Source of the DNA: Agromyces intestinalis | GTDB lineage: Bacteria > Actinomycetota > Actinomycetes > Actinomycetales > Microbacteriaceae | Reading direction: 5' to 3' | DNA length: 64,000 bases | NCBI RefSeq assembly: GCF_008365295.1 | Contig: NZ_CP043505.1 | Location: 3,736,101 to 3,800,100, forward strand | In this document: positions 8,201-20,101 of the stretch, piece after piece | Position numbering within the stretch: position 1 is the stretch's first letter | Layout of the letters: each line of letters starts with the position of its first letter | Position numbers and translations under genes: made by a program | Notes under the pieces: generated by a model | What the model saw: the letters and a program-made list of their open reading frames with translations, nothing else | The model's database searches: none | Told to the model about the DNA's origin: nothing

Positions 8201-9849
8201 TCCTCGGTGAAGCGCGCGTCGAGGAACGTCGGGGTCGACACCGTGGGCATGGCCCGCATGCCCTCGAGACGCGACGTGTGCAGGTAGTGGTTCTGCTGGT
8301 CGTAGATCGGCAGCAGGTAGCGGCCCTCGAGCACGCGCTGTTGCACATCGCGGTAGATCTCGGCGCGCTGCGCCTCGTCCTGCGACGCCGACGCCTGCTC
8401 GAGGAGCGCGTCGATCTCGGGGTCGCGCACCTGCGCGAGGTTCGCGAAATACCCGCTCGGCGCCGGGATCGTGCTGTCGGAGTGGAAGAGGATGCGCAGC
8501 ACGTCGGGCCCGACCTTCGTGTACGGCGCGCTCACGAGTTCGTACTCGTGCGCCGCGAGGGCGCCGTACCAGCTCGACAGGTCGAGCGGTGCGAGCTGCA
8601 CCTCGAAGCCCACGGCGCGGGCCCCCTCGCCCAGCTGCTCGAACAGCGACTGCTCGGCGGGGGTCGACTGGTTCGTGCTCACCGGGAACCGCAGCTCGAG
8701 GCGCTGCCCGTCCTTCACCCGCACGCCGTCGCCGTCGCGCGCCGTCCAGCCGGCCTCGTCGAGCAGGTGATTCGCCTCGTCGGGATCGACATCGAACAGG
8801 TCGGGCTCGCTGAACGCCGTCGGCTCGACGCTCGAGAGCGGCGAGTACCCGCGCTCGGCGGTGCCGAAGAACAGCGAGTCGATGCCGGCGTTCACATCGA
8901 CGGCCTTGATGAACGCCTCGCGCACCCGGATGTCGTCGAACGGCGGCTTCGAGGAGTCGAGTTCGATGCGGTTCGACGCACCCGGACGCGGTGCGTCGAG
9001 GTGCACGATTCCGGCCTCGTCGGAGGCGGCGGCGATGGTGTCGGGCTGCGCATTGTCGATGACGTCGACCTCGCCCGACTGCAGGGCCGCGTAGCGGGTG
9101 GCCGAGTCGGGCAGGAACCGCCACTCGATGCGGTCGAGGTAGGCGGGCCCGTCGTGGCCCGCGTCGGCGGGCGGCGAGGTGTAGTCGGGGTTCTGCACGA
9201 AGACGATGCGGTCCTGCTTCGTCCACGAGTCGACGATGAACGGCCCGGTGCCGATCGGGGCGAGGCAGTTCTCGTCGGTGCCCCGCTCGAGCCCGGCCGG
9301 CGACTCGATCGCCACCCAGGGCTGGCTGAGCGACTCGAGCAGCGCGCTGTCGGGCGCACTCAGGTGGAAGCGGGCGTGGGTGTCGTCGACGACCTCGACC
9401 TCGGCCACCTTCGCGAGCGCGAGCCATCCGGTCGACGACGCGGTGTCGGGGTCCTGCACGTGCTCGACGTTGGCCTTCACGGCCGCGGCGTCGAACGGCG
9501 TGCCGTCGGTGAACTCGACGCCGGCCTTCAGTGCGAAGTCCCAGGTGAGGCCGTCGTCGGAGACCTGCCACGATTCGGCGAGCCAGGGGATGATCTCGCC
9601 GTCGGCGTCGCGTGAGACGAGGGACTCGAGGAACTGGGTGGCGGCGAGTGCCTGCGGGTAGTTGCCGCCGACGTGCGGGTCGAGGCAGGTCGGCTCGGCG
9701 TCGCCCGACGCGTAGACGAGCGTGCCGCCCGATGCGGCGTCGCCCGACGCGCCGGGTTCGGCGGGGGTGCACGCGGCGAGCGCGAGCACGGCAGCTGCCG
9801 AGATCGCGACGGGCAGGGCGAAGCGGAGGGAACGGTGGCGAGAGAACAC
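8197..9849 (-). CDS. ABC transporter substrate-binding lipoprotein, family 5
   Basis: A 550-residue extracellular binding protein of the DppA/OppA/NikA family. The N-terminus RHRSLRFALPVAIS... ends in lipobox LAAC with the lipidated Cys at residue 27. The SBP_bac_5 pattern follows, including the TFALKAGVEFTDGTPFDAAAVKANVEH-type region and an EWRFLPDSATRYAALQSGEVD segment. The start is GTG at 9849 with GAGGAG a few bases upstream. It is the first gene of the importer operon and diverges from the TetR gene at 9920. Ligand identity is unknown: family 5 binds peptides, nickel, heme precursors or sugars. Confidence 0.92.
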   Translation of the reverse strand: MFSRHRSLRFALPVAISAAAVLALAACTPAEPGASGDAASGGTLVYASGDAEPTCLDPHVGGNYPQALAATQFLESLVSRDADGEIIPWLAESWQVSDDGLTWDFALKAGVEFTDGTPFDAAAVKANVEHVQDPDTASSTGWLALAKVAEVEVVDDTHARFHLSAPDSALLESLSQPWVAIESPAGLERGTDENCLAPIGTGPFIVDSWTKQDRIVFVQNPDYTSPPADAGHDGPAYLDRIEWRFLPDSATRYAALQSGEVDVIDNAQPDTIAAASDEAGIVHLDAPRPGASNRIELDSSKPPFDDIRVREAFIKAVDVNAGIDSLFFGTAERGYSPLSSVEPTAFSEPDLFDVDPDEANHLLDEAGWTARDGDGVRVKDGQRLELRFPVSTNQSTPAEQSLFEQLGEGARAVGFEVQLAPLDLSSWYGALAAHEYELVSAPYTKVGPDVLRILFHSDSTIPAPSGYFANLAQVRDPEIDALLEQASASQDEAQRAEIYRDVQQRVLEGRYLLPIYDQQNHYLHTSRLEGMRAMPTVSTPTFLDARFTEE

Positions 9850-9919
9850 GAGACTCCTCGGGGATGCTCCGCCGTGACCTTCGCGGCGGATTCTTGGACT
9901 GAGTCCGGATAATGATCCT
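9850..9919. promoter_or_regulatory. divergent promoter region with two inverted repeats
   Basis: Seventy bases separate the importer operon from its divergent TetR gene. GGACT-g-AGTCC at 9896-9906 is a perfect palindrome lying just before a GATAAT -10 box (9908-9913) of the TetR gene. A second repeat, TCCGCCG (9868-9874) with CGGCGGA (9884-9890), is spaced by nine bases on the importer side. Either could be a TetR operator. The -10 ends six bases before the tetR ATG, so that transcript looks leaderless. Confidence 0.55.
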
Positions 9920-10525
9920 ATGCCTGTTTCACGCAGTGTCGGCCGCCCGCGCGCGTCGAGCCGACGCGATCTCGAGGACGCCGCCGCCGAACTCTTCCTG
10001 GAGCAGGGCTACGGCCGCACCACGATCGACGACATCGCCCGCCGGGCCGGCGTCAGCCGCAACACGTTCTTCAACTACTTCGCGTCGAAGGGCGACCTGC
10101 TCTGGGTCGACCTCGATGCCACCGTCGAACGGCTCGCCGACGCGCTCGCCGCACAGGCGCCCGGGATCTCCCCGACGGCGGCCGTCGAACGCGCGCTCGT
10201 CTCGGTCGCCGAACAGCACCCGGGCTCAGCGGTGCCGATCGCGCTCACGCAGGCCGAGCTCATGGACACGCTCGCGGAGTTCCGGCTCGCCGGGGTCGCT
10301 CGGTTCGAACGGGTGAGCTCGATGCTGCGCGCCGAGCTCTCGCGCCGGGGCGCCCCGGTGGATCGGTCCGCCGACGTGCGCGCGGCGGCCGCGGCGGTGA
10401 CCGCGGCGTGCTCCGCCGCCGTCGAGCTCTGGGCGCTCGCCGGGCCCGAGCGCGATCCGCTCGCCGCGTACGTGGCGCGCGCCGTGGCGCCCGTCTGCGA
10501 CGGGTTCAGCCGCGTCCTCGGCTGA
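9920..10525 (+). CDS. TetR family transcriptional regulator
   Basis: A 201-residue regulator. The N-terminal TetR_N domain occupies residues 10-60, with the helix-turn-helix TTIDDIARRAGVSRNTFFNYFASKGDLLW. The C-terminal ligand domain is alanine-rich and resembles the acyl-CoA-like/MftR-type C-terminal group. It is divergent from the ABC importer, the usual layout for a local repressor that responds to the imported or a derived ligand (inference). No Shine-Dalgarno precedes the ATG, and the GATAAT box six bases upstream points to a leaderless mRNA. A hairpin at 10553-10569 follows the stop. Confidence 0.88.
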   Translation: MPVSRSVGRPRASSRRDLEDAAAELFLEQGYGRTTIDDIARRAGVSRNTFFNYFASKGDLLWVDLDATVERLADALAAQAPGISPTAAVERALVSVAEQHPGSAVPIALTQAELMDTLAEFRLAGVARFERVSSMLRAELSRRGAPVDRSADVRAAAAAVTAACSAAVELWALAGPERDPLAAYVARAVAPVCDGFSRVLG

Positions 10526-10552
10526 ATCGGGCGGGGCGCCGCGCACGTTCGC

Positions 10553-10569
10553 GCTCGGGTGATCCGAGC
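10553..10569 (+). terminator. short hairpin after tetR
   Basis: GCTCGG / CCGAGC, six base pairs with a GTGAT loop, 28 bases past the tetR stop. It is weak and lacks a T-run. It precedes the -10 box (TAGCAT, 10582-10587) of the P-type ATPase. Confidence 0.35.
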
Positions 10570-10581
10570 CGGATCCGCCGC

Positions 10582-10587
10582 TAGCAT
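10582..10587 (+). promoter_or_regulatory. -10 box of the leaderless P-type ATPase gene
   Basis: TAGCAT ends six bases before the ATG at 10594 and no Shine-Dalgarno intervenes. Transcription would start at or next to the A of the ATG. Confidence 0.5.
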
Positions 10588-10593
10588 GAGCGC

Positions 10594-13311
10594 ATGACGC
10601 AGGGCGGGGTGCGTGCAGCAGGGGTGTCGGCGCTCGAGGCGCCGTGGGCGGCCGAGGTCGACGACGTGTTCGCTGCCCTCGGCACGACCAGGGGCGGGCT
10701 CGACGACGACGACGCGACGGCAGCGCTTGCCCGGGTCGGGCCGAACCGACTGCCGACCCCGCCGCGAGCGCCGCTCTGGCGCCGCGTGCTCTCGCACTTC
10801 CAGGACGTGCTCATCTACATCCTGCTCGCCTCGGCGGGGTTGAAGGCGATTCTCGGCGACTGGATCGACTTCGCGATCATCCTCGCCGTCGCCGTCATCA
10901 ACGCCGCGATCGGGTTCATCCAGGAGGGGCGCGCCGAACGGGCACTGCAGGGCATCTCCGAGATGCTGTCGGTCCACGCGCACGTGCGCCGCAACGGCGA
11001 GTGGACGACCGTGGACGCCGAATCGGTCGTGCCCGGTGACGTCGTGCGGGTTCGCTCGGGCGACCGGGTCCCGGCCGACGCCCGACTCGTCGAGGCGGTC
11101 AACCTGCAGGTCGACGAGTCCGCGCTCACGGGCGAGTCGCTCTCCGCGACCAAGCGCTCCGAGCCCGTCGCGCCCGGGGCGGGCGTCGGCGACCGCGCCG
11201 ACATGCTGTTCTCGGGCACGCTGGTGTCCGCCGGCACGGGCGAGGCGGTCGTCGTCGCGACCGGAGCGGCGACCGAGATCGGCCGCATCTCGACGCTCAT
11301 CTCCACCGTCGACGCCCTCGAGACCCCGCTCACCCGCACGCTGGCCTCGTTCGGCAAGCGGCTCGCCCTGCTCATCGTCGTGCTGGCGATCGTCATGGTG
11401 GTGATCGGCAAGCTCGTCCACGACTTCTCGATCCCCGACCTGGTGTCGGCCGCGATCGGCTTCGCGGTCGCGGCGGTGCCAGAGGGGCTTCCGGCGCTCG
11501 TGACCATCACGCTCGCGCTCGGCGTGCAGCAGATGGCGCGCCGGCAGGCGATCACGCGCAAGCTCACCGCCGTCGAGACGCTCGGGTCGGTCACCACGAT
11601 CTGCTCCGACAAGACCGGCACGCTCACCCGCAACGAGATGACCGCGCGCAGCGTTCGCACGCGCGGTGGGCTCTACGACGTCGCCGGCATCGGATACGGA
11701 CCCGACGGCGGCCTCTCGCGCGGCGGCGCGCCGGCAGCGCTCGCCGATCACGCCGACCTGCGCGCACTCGTCGAGACCATGGCGCTCTGCAACGACGCCC
11801 GCACCGTCGACGACGCCGGCGTGTGGCGGCTCGTCGGCGAGCCCACCGAGGGCGCGCTGCACGTGCTCGGGGTGAAGGCCGGGTTCGATCCGGCCGGATG
11901 GACCCGCGTCGCGGTCGTGCCGTTCGAATCCGCGACGAAGTACATGGCCACGCTCGACCGCGACAGCGCCGACGGTCGAGCGGTGCACGTGAAGGGAGCC
12001 CCCGACCGGCTGCTCGCGCGCAGCGCGACGCAACTCGCACCCGACGGCACCTCCGAGCCGCTCGACGCCGCCTTCTGGTCCGACGAGATCGACCGGCTCG
12101 GCGCGCAGGGGCTCCGGGTCCTCGCCGCGGCCCGCACGACGCCGACATCGGGCACCGATGCCCTCGTGGCATCCGATCTCGACGCGGGGCTCGAGTTCAT
12201 CGGCCTCGTCGGCATCGTCGACCCGCCCCGCCCCGAGGCGGTCGAGGCGATCGAGGCGTGCCACACCGCGGGCATCCGCGTGAAGATGATCACCGGCGAC
12301 CACGCCGGCACCGCGTACGCGATCGCCCGCGAGATGGGCATCGTTCGCGACGAGGACGCGCGGGTGCTGACGGGCGAGCAGCTCGAGACGATGGGCGTCG
12401 AGGAGCTGCACGAGCTCGCGCCGCAGGTCGACGTCTACGCGCGCACGAGCCCCGAGCACAAGATCCGCATCGTCTCGGCGCTGCAGGCCCGAGGCGAGGT
12501 GGTCGCGATGACCGGCGACGGTGTGAACGACGCCCCGGCGCTCACCCAGGCCGAGGTCGGGGTCGCCATGGGCATCAAGGGCACGGATGCCACGAAGGAG
12601 GCCGCGGAGGTCGTGCTCGCCGACGACAACTTCGCGACCATCGAGCGCGCCGTCGAAGAGGGCCGGCGGATCTACGACAACCTGCGCAAGTCCATCCTGT
12701 TCTTGCTGCCGACCAACGGCGCGCAGTCGCTCGTCATCCTCGTGGCCGTGCTGTTCGGCCTGGCGTTGCCGCTCGAACCGGTGCAGGTGCTCTGGGTCAA
12801 CATGGTCACCGGCGTGACGCTCTCGCTCGCGCTCGCCAACGAGCGCGCGGAGCTCGACGTGATGGCGCGTCCGCCGCGCGACCCGCGCGCCCCCATCCTC
12901 GACGCGCCGGCGCTGCGGCGCATCGCACTCGTCTCGGTGCTCATCGGCGGCGCAACCCTCGGCGTCTTCTACGCCGAGCGCGCCGCCGGGTACGAACTCG
13001 CGACCGCGCAGACCACGGCGGTGACGATGCTCGCGCTCGGCCAGCTCGCGTACCTGTTCAACTGCCGATTCCTCGATCGGTCGAGCCTCACCGTCGACGT
13101 ACTGCGCGGCAACCGCGTCGTCTGGTGGTCGGCGATCGCGCTCATCGTGCTGCAACTCGTGTTCGTCTACGCGCCGTTCATGCACACCTGGTTCGGTTCG
13201 GCCGCGATCGGACCGCGCGAGTGGGGCCTCACCGCCGCCATCGCGCTGGCGGTCTTCCTGATCGTCGAGGCGGCGAAGGCGATCGCGCGGCGGTCGCGAC
13301 GGGCCGGGTAA
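10594..13311 (+). CDS. cation-translocating P-type ATPase, P2A-like (CtpF-like)
   Basis: A 905-residue membrane pump. The actuator loop carries TGES (residues 179-182), TM4 has PEGLP (296-300), the phosphorylated aspartate is D339 in [13 protein letters not shown], and the hinge is TGDGVNDAP (640-648). Ten TM helices are plausible. The N-terminal cation-ATPase domain and PEGL place it among type II pumps (Ca2+, Na+/K+-like). In TM6, where Ca2+ pumps have N-x-x-TD, this protein reads NMVTGVTLS, so the Asp ligand is missing, as in the mycobacterial CtpF group. The transported ion is therefore uncertain. The start follows a leaderless-type promoter. The gene's own stop codon TAA is the first half of the ileS T-box -10 box. 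Confidence 0.9.
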   Translation: MTQGGVRAAGVSALEAPWAAEVDDVFAALGTTRGGLDDDDATAALARVGPNRLPTPPRAPLWRRVLSHFQDVLIYILLASAGLKAILGDWIDFAIILAVAVINAAIGFIQEGRAERALQGISEMLSVHAHVRRNGEWTTVDAESVVPGDVVRVRSGDRVPADARLVEAVNLQVDESALTGESLSATKRSEPVAPGAGVGDRADMLFSGTLVSAGTGEAVVVATGAATEIGRISTLISTVDALETPLTRTLASFGKRLALLIVVLAIVMVVIGKLVHDFSIPDLVSAAIGFAVAAVPEGLPALVTITLALGVQQMARRQAITRKLTAVETLGSVTTICSDKTGTLTRNEMTARSVRTRGGLYDVAGIGYGPDGGLSRGGAPAALADHADLRALVETMALCNDARTVDDAGVWRLVGEPTEGALHVLGVKAGFDPAGWTRVAVVPFESATKYMATLDRDSADGRAVHVKGAPDRLLARSATQLAPDGTSEPLDAAFWSDEIDRLGAQGLRVLAAARTTPTSGTDALVASDLDAGLEFIGLVGIVDPPRPEAVEAIEACHTAGIRVKMITGDHAGTAYAIAREMGIVRDEDARVLTGEQLETMGVEELHELAPQVDVYARTSPEHKIRIVSALQARGEVVAMTGDGVNDAPALTQAEVGVAMGIKGTDATKEAAEVVLADDNFATIERAVEEGRRIYDNLRKSILFLLPTNGAQSLVILVAVLFGLALPLEPVQVLWVNMVTGVTLSLALANERAELDVMARPPRDPRAPILDAPALRRIALVSVLIGGATLGVFYAERAAGYELATAQTTAVTMLALGQLAYLFNCRFLDRSSLTVDVLRGNRVVWWSAIALIVLQLVFVYAPFMHTWFGSAAIGPREWGLTAAIALAVFLIVEAAKAIARRSRRAG

Positions 13312-13314
13312 GAT
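13309..13314 (+). promoter_or_regulatory. -10 box of the T-box/ileS operon, overlapping a stop codon
   Basis: TAAGAT begins with the TAA stop of the P-type ATPase gene. It would start transcription near 13321, just before the T-box leader. The -35 region lies inside the ATPase gene and is not convincing. Confidence 0.45.
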
Positions 13315-13317
13315 AGC

Positions 13318-13536
13318 GCCCAACGACTGCGATCCGGCCATCACCGGGGAGTCTTCGGAAGAACGCGTACGGCATGCCGCGAAGCATCCGTCGTCACTAG
13401 AACCGAACGGGGCAGGCCCGTCACAGCCGCAGTGAGAGCGGTCCCGAGCGATCGGGGCAAGCGAGGTGGTACCGCGGCGGCGCCCGATCGGGCGACCGAC
13501 GTCCTCGTGAAGGCATCCGTCCCGCAAGGAGCGAGC
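13318..13536 (+). promoter_or_regulatory. translational T-box leader of ileS (Ile-specific, short Stem I)
   Basis: An untranslated leader that reads tRNA-Ile charging and controls ileS translation. The T-box sequence is AGGTGGTACCGCG at 13464-13476. GCGGT (13438-13442) pairs with ACCGC (13471-13475) as the A1 helix of the anti-sequestrator. The Ile codon ATC at 13340-13342 is exposed in the specifier hairpin (GGCCATCACCGGGG), the ultrashort Stem I form known from actinobacterial ileS. No terminator T-run lies before the gene. Instead the AAGGAG site (13526-13531) sits close to the gene, and TCCT at 13502-13505 could mask it. That fits translational rather than transcriptional control. Confidence 0.9.
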
Positions 13537-16841
<3,305 letters not shown>

Positions 16842-16845
<4 letters not shown>

Positions 16846-18215
16846 CCGACGAGTTCGACCCAGACTTCGACCCCGACGCCCGCGAGGCCGCCGACGCGGT
16901 GTACGCCGGCCTGCTCGGCCGGGTCGGCGAGGCGGCCCCCGAGCCGCGCCTCGGTGCCACCCGCCGCGCCGTCGAGCTACTCGGCGACCCGCACCGGTCG
17001 GCGCCGGTCATCCACCTCACCGGCACGAACGGCAAGACGTCGACGAGCCGTATCGTCGAGAGCCTGCTGCGCGCCGACGGCCTGCGCACCGGCCTGCTCA
17101 CCAGCCCGCACCTCGAGCGGTTCACCGAGCGGATCCTCATCGACGGCGAGCCCATCGCCGACGCCGACGTCGCGCGCATCTGGGACGAGATCGAGCCCAT
17201 CGTCTCGCTCGTCGACGACGAGCTCGTGGCCGCCGGCGAGGCACGGCTCACCTTCTTCGAGGCGCTCACGGTGCTCGCGTTCGCCTGCTTCGCGGATGCC
17301 CCGGTCGACGTGATGGTGCTCGAGGTCGGGATGGGCGGCGAGTGGGATTCGACGAACGTGGCCGACGGCCAGGTCGCGGTGTTCTCCCCGATCGCCCTCG
17401 ACCACGAGCGCCGACTCGGCGGCACGGTCGAGCAGATCGCCCGCACCAAGTCGGGCATCGTGAAGCCGGGCGCCGATGTCGTCACCGCGTTCCAGCAGCC
17501 GGCGGTGCTCGAGGTGCTGCGCGAGGCGGCAGCGCGCGCCGACGGCACCTTCGAGGTCGAGGGCGGCGGGTTCGCCGTGATCGACAGCCGCGTCGCGGTC
17601 GGCGGGCAGCTCGTGTCGGTGCGGGGGCTCGCGGGCGACTACCGCGACCTGGCGCTGCCGCTGTTCGGCCGCCATCAGGCCGAGAACGCCGCCGTCGCGA
17701 TCGCCGCGGTCGAGTCGTTCCTCGGGGTCGCACGAATCCCCGATGACGTCGTGCAGGCGGGTCTCGCGGCGGTGACCTCGCCCGGTCGCCTGCAGCGGGT
17801 CGCCGCCGACCCCACCCTCATCGTCGACGCCGCGCACAATCCGCACGGCGCCGCGTCGCTCGCCGCGGCCCTCGAGGAGTACTTCGACTTCACCGAGCTC
17901 GTCATCGTGCTCGGCATCCTCGCCGACAAGGACGCCGAGGGCATCGCCCGCGCGCTCGAGCCGACGGGCGCGACCTTCGTCGTGACGCGGTCGTCGTCGG
18001 ATCGCGCGGTCGAGGTCGGCGAGCTCGCGGCCCGCATCGCCTCCGTCGTCGGCCCCGAACGCGTCACCTCGGCCGACCGCCTCGAGGACGCCCTCGAGGA
18101 TGCGCGCGACTGGGCGTCCGACGCCCCGGGTCGCGGCGTGGTCGCCACCGGCTCGGTCACGCTCGTCGGCGAGGTCGTCGCGTTCGCACGCGATCGCCGA
18201 TGGAGCGGCGAATGA
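16842..18215 (+). CDS. folC: bifunctional folylpolyglutamate synthase/dihydrofolate synthase
   Basis: A 457-residue cytoplasmic ligase of the Mur ligase fold that adds glutamate to dihydropteroate and tetrahydrofolates. The ATP-binding loop [12 protein letters not shown] spans about 58-69, and [12 protein letters not shown] forms the folate-site segment. [15 protein letters not shown] carries the catalytic metal region, and [10 protein letters not shown] lies in the C-terminal Mur_ligase_C domain. The acidic N-terminus ([11 protein letters not shown]) is an extension relative to E. coli FolC (422 residues). It overlaps ileS by four bases upstream and the DUF4233 gene by four bases downstream. 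The ileS-folC-ndk order is common in actinobacteria. Confidence 0.95.
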
Positions 18216-18691
18216 GCGCGGCATCCGAGCGGCCCGAGCCGGTGCAGCCCGAGCAGGCCGACTCGACCGAGCCCGCGTCGATCGCACCTGAGCCGACCGT
18301 CGCACCCGCCCGCCCCAGCTCGGTGCGCCGCAGTCTCGCGTCGATCGTGCTCGCCTTCGAGACCATCGTGGTGTTCCTCGCGGCACTCGTGCTCTGGGGC
18401 CTCGCCGACGCGTCGGGCGGCGTGTGGGGGCTGCCGTCGTGGGCGGCGCTCGTCGCCGGCGGGGTCATCATCCTGCTGCTCGTCGCGACGATCGGCCTGC
18501 TCCGCTTCCGCTTCGCCTTCTGGCTCGGCTGGGCGATCCAGGTCGTGGTGATCGTGGCGGGCATCATCAACCCGGCGATGTACGTCGTCGGCGCACTCTT
18601 CGGCGGCCTGTGGGCGTACTGCATGGTCGTCGGCGCACGAATCGACCGAGACAGGGCGGCCGCGGCCGAACCCGGAAAGGAACCGCAATGA
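18212..18691 (+). CDS. DUF4233 family membrane protein
   Basis: A 159-residue protein with a Pro/Glu-rich N-terminal tail of about 45 residues, then four hydrophobic segments (ASIVLAFETIVVFLAALVLW, WAALVAGGVIILLLVATIGLL, FAFWLGWAIQVVVIVAGII and MYVVGALFGGLWAYCMVVG). This matches the DUF4233 family found between folC and ndk in many actinobacteria. Its function is unknown. ATG at 18212 overlaps the folC stop, and its TGA overlaps the ndk start (ATGA), so it is tightly coupled to both. A second in-frame ATG at 18200 lies inside folC and has no advantage. Confidence 0.85.
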   Translation: MSAASERPEPVQPEQADSTEPASIAPEPTVAPARPSSVRRSLASIVLAFETIVVFLAALVLWGLADASGGVWGLPSWAALVAGGVIILLLVATIGLLRFRFAFWLGWAIQVVVIVAGIINPAMYVVGALFGGLWAYCMVVGARIDRDRAAAAEPGKEPQ

Positions 18692-19110
18692 GCAACGGCA
18701 TCGAGGAGACCCTGGTGCTGGTCAAGCCCGACGGCGTCGCCCGCAACCTCACGGGCGAGATCCTGCGCCGCATCGAGGCGAAGGGCTACTCGCTCGTCGA
18801 TCTGCGCATGGTGCAGGCCGATCGCGAGCTGCTCGCGAAGCACTACGCCGAGCACGAGGGCAAGCCGTTCTACGAACCGCTCATCGAGTTCATGCAGTCG
18901 GGCCCGGTGGTGGCGCTGCGCGTCGCGGGCAACCGCGTCATCGAGGGCTTCCGGGTGCTCGCGGGCACGACCGACCCGACGACGGCCGCGCCCGGCTCGA
19001 TCCGCGGCGACTTCGGCCGCGACTGGGGCCTGAAGGTGCAGCAGAACCTGGTGCACGGCTCCGACTCGCGCGAGTCGGCCGAGCGCGAGCTCGCGCTCTG
19101 GTTCGCCTGA
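18688..19110 (+). CDS. ndk: nucleoside-diphosphate kinase
   Basis: A 140-residue enzyme that moves the gamma-phosphate between NTP and NDP through a phosphohistidine. TLVLVKPDGVARN opens the fold. The active-site motif NLVHGSDS puts the catalytic histidine at residue 123, and PGSIRGDFG is the conserved loop before it. Length is standard for bacterial Ndk. AAGGA lies about six bases before the ATG. It is the last gene of the ileS operon and is followed by a strong bidirectional terminator. Confidence 0.97.
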   Translation: MSNGIEETLVLVKPDGVARNLTGEILRRIEAKGYSLVDLRMVQADRELLAKHYAEHEGKPFYEPLIEFMQSGPVVALRVAGNRVIEGFRVLAGTTDPTTAAPGSIRGDFGRDWGLKVQQNLVHGSDSRESAERELALWFA

Positions 19111-19134
19111 GCCGGCGAGCTGCACCCGAACGAG

Positions 19135-19180
19135 CGGATGCCCCGTGGCCGGCGCGCAGGCGCCGGCCACGGGGCATCCG
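19135..19180. terminator. strong bidirectional terminator with a perfect 20-bp stem
   Basis: Arms at 19135-19154 and 19161-19180 are perfect complements over 20 bp, with a six-base loop. It lies between convergent ndk and the VKOR gene. The outer ends of the stem are one CGGATGCC and one GGCATCCG, an inverted pair of the dispersed octamer described in the findings. Confidence 0.85.
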
Positions 19181-19200
19181 TGTCTGATGCGGAGCGACGC

Positions 19201-19827
19201 TCAGCGGAAGAGGTTCTGCAGGTCGATGAGCACCCGCGGGATCGCGTTCATCTGCGCCTGCGCGAGCAGGATGACGATCGCGTAGCAGACGACCGTGATG
19301 AGCGGGATCCAGCCGAACAGGGTGGCGCCGACCTTGCGGGTGCGCTCGGAGCCGCCGAAGCGCCCCTCGCGGAGGTTGTCGAGGGTGACGATCCAGAACG
19401 TCGGGATCGTGACGGCCCAGGTGAGCATGCACCAGGGGCAGAGCACGTCGAGCACGTAGATGCTCTGGGCGATGAGCCAGCCGACGAAGACGAGTGCGCC
19501 CGCGACGCCGACGTTGAAGCCGATCCAGAACCAGCGCGGGAACCGCACGCCGCCGATGAGCGCCACCGCGATCGTCATGACGACAGGCCAGGCCATCAGG
19601 CCGATGAAGGGGTTCGGGAAGCCGAACACGCCGCCCTGCCAGCTGTCGAGGTTGACGCTGCAGCCCACGAGCACGCCCACGTTGCACGATGGCACGTGAT
19701 CGCGGTCGGCCAGCGTGAGCACCTTCTCGAGTGAGAGATCCCATGCGGCCAGGAGGCCGAGTGCGCCCAGAATCAGGAGGGCGATGCCGAGTCCGAGGCG
19801 GCGAGCGGGGGCGGGGGCGTCGGGCAT
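19201..19827 (-). CDS. vitamin K epoxide reductase family protein
   Basis: A 208-residue integral membrane protein. Redox cysteines C48 and C56 (SCNVGVLVGC) lie in the extracellular loop after TM1, and the active-site pair CPWC is at 130-133 in a later helix. Five hydrophobic segments are seen. Actinobacterial VKORs pass electrons from a DsbA-like oxidase to menaquinone to sustain disulfide formation; the DsbA partner is not in this window. I chose the ATG at 19827 because CAGAAT ends seven bases upstream, which suggests a leaderless mRNA. The longer frame to 19920 adds an arginine-rich N-terminus with no support. Confidence 0.9.
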   Translation of the reverse strand: MPDAPAPARRLGLGIALLILGALGLLAAWDLSLEKVLTLADRDHVPSCNVGVLVGCSVNLDSWQGGVFGFPNPFIGLMAWPVVMTIAVALIGGVRFPRWFWIGFNVGVAGALVFVGWLIAQSIYVLDVLCPWCMLTWAVTIPTFWIVTLDNLREGRFGGSERTRKVGATLFGWIPLITVVCYAIVILLAQAQMNAIPRVLIDLQNLFR

Positions 19828-19876
19828 GGTTCGTATTCTGGCATGCCGGTTCCGACGGCGGCTGCGCGAAGCATGC

Positions 19877-20101
19877 GATAATCGAGGGAGTCGTCCGGGC
19901 CGCGCCCGGCGCGACGCCAACGAAGGCTTTCAAGGATGCACCGCATCCGCACTGCGGTGACGACACCGCGAGACGTGGCGATCCGGCCGACGGCCGGTCG
20001 CAGTAGTGAAGGATTGGCGGGATCGCGCCAGGCGCGACCTCGCTCGAGGAGTACGGGTTCGACGGCGCGGCTGCCGAACCCGGTGTAGGAGTGCACCAGG
20101 G
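19877..20101 (+). promoter_or_regulatory. promoter and long structured 5' leader of the RNase E/G gene
   Basis: An extended -10 box, TGC followed by GATAAT (19877-19882), starts a leader of about 210 bases. At least four stems can be drawn: CCGGGC/GCCCGG at 19895-19909, CCGGCC/GGCCGG at 19983-19997, a TCGCGCC/GGCGCGA hairpin near 20032-20047, and CGGGTTCG/CGAACCCG at 20054-20061 and 20075-20082. The last stops five bases before the AGGAG site (20087-20091). Long rne leaders control RNase E autoregulation in other bacteria; I infer the same here. I see no reading frame in it. Confidence 0.6.

Noticed and set aside
7200..8348. Upstream in-frame extension of the ABC fusion protein into the permease gene
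   Set aside because: The added residues are an off-frame reading of the DppB-like permease. The ATGA overlap at 7196-7199 is a normal operon junction.
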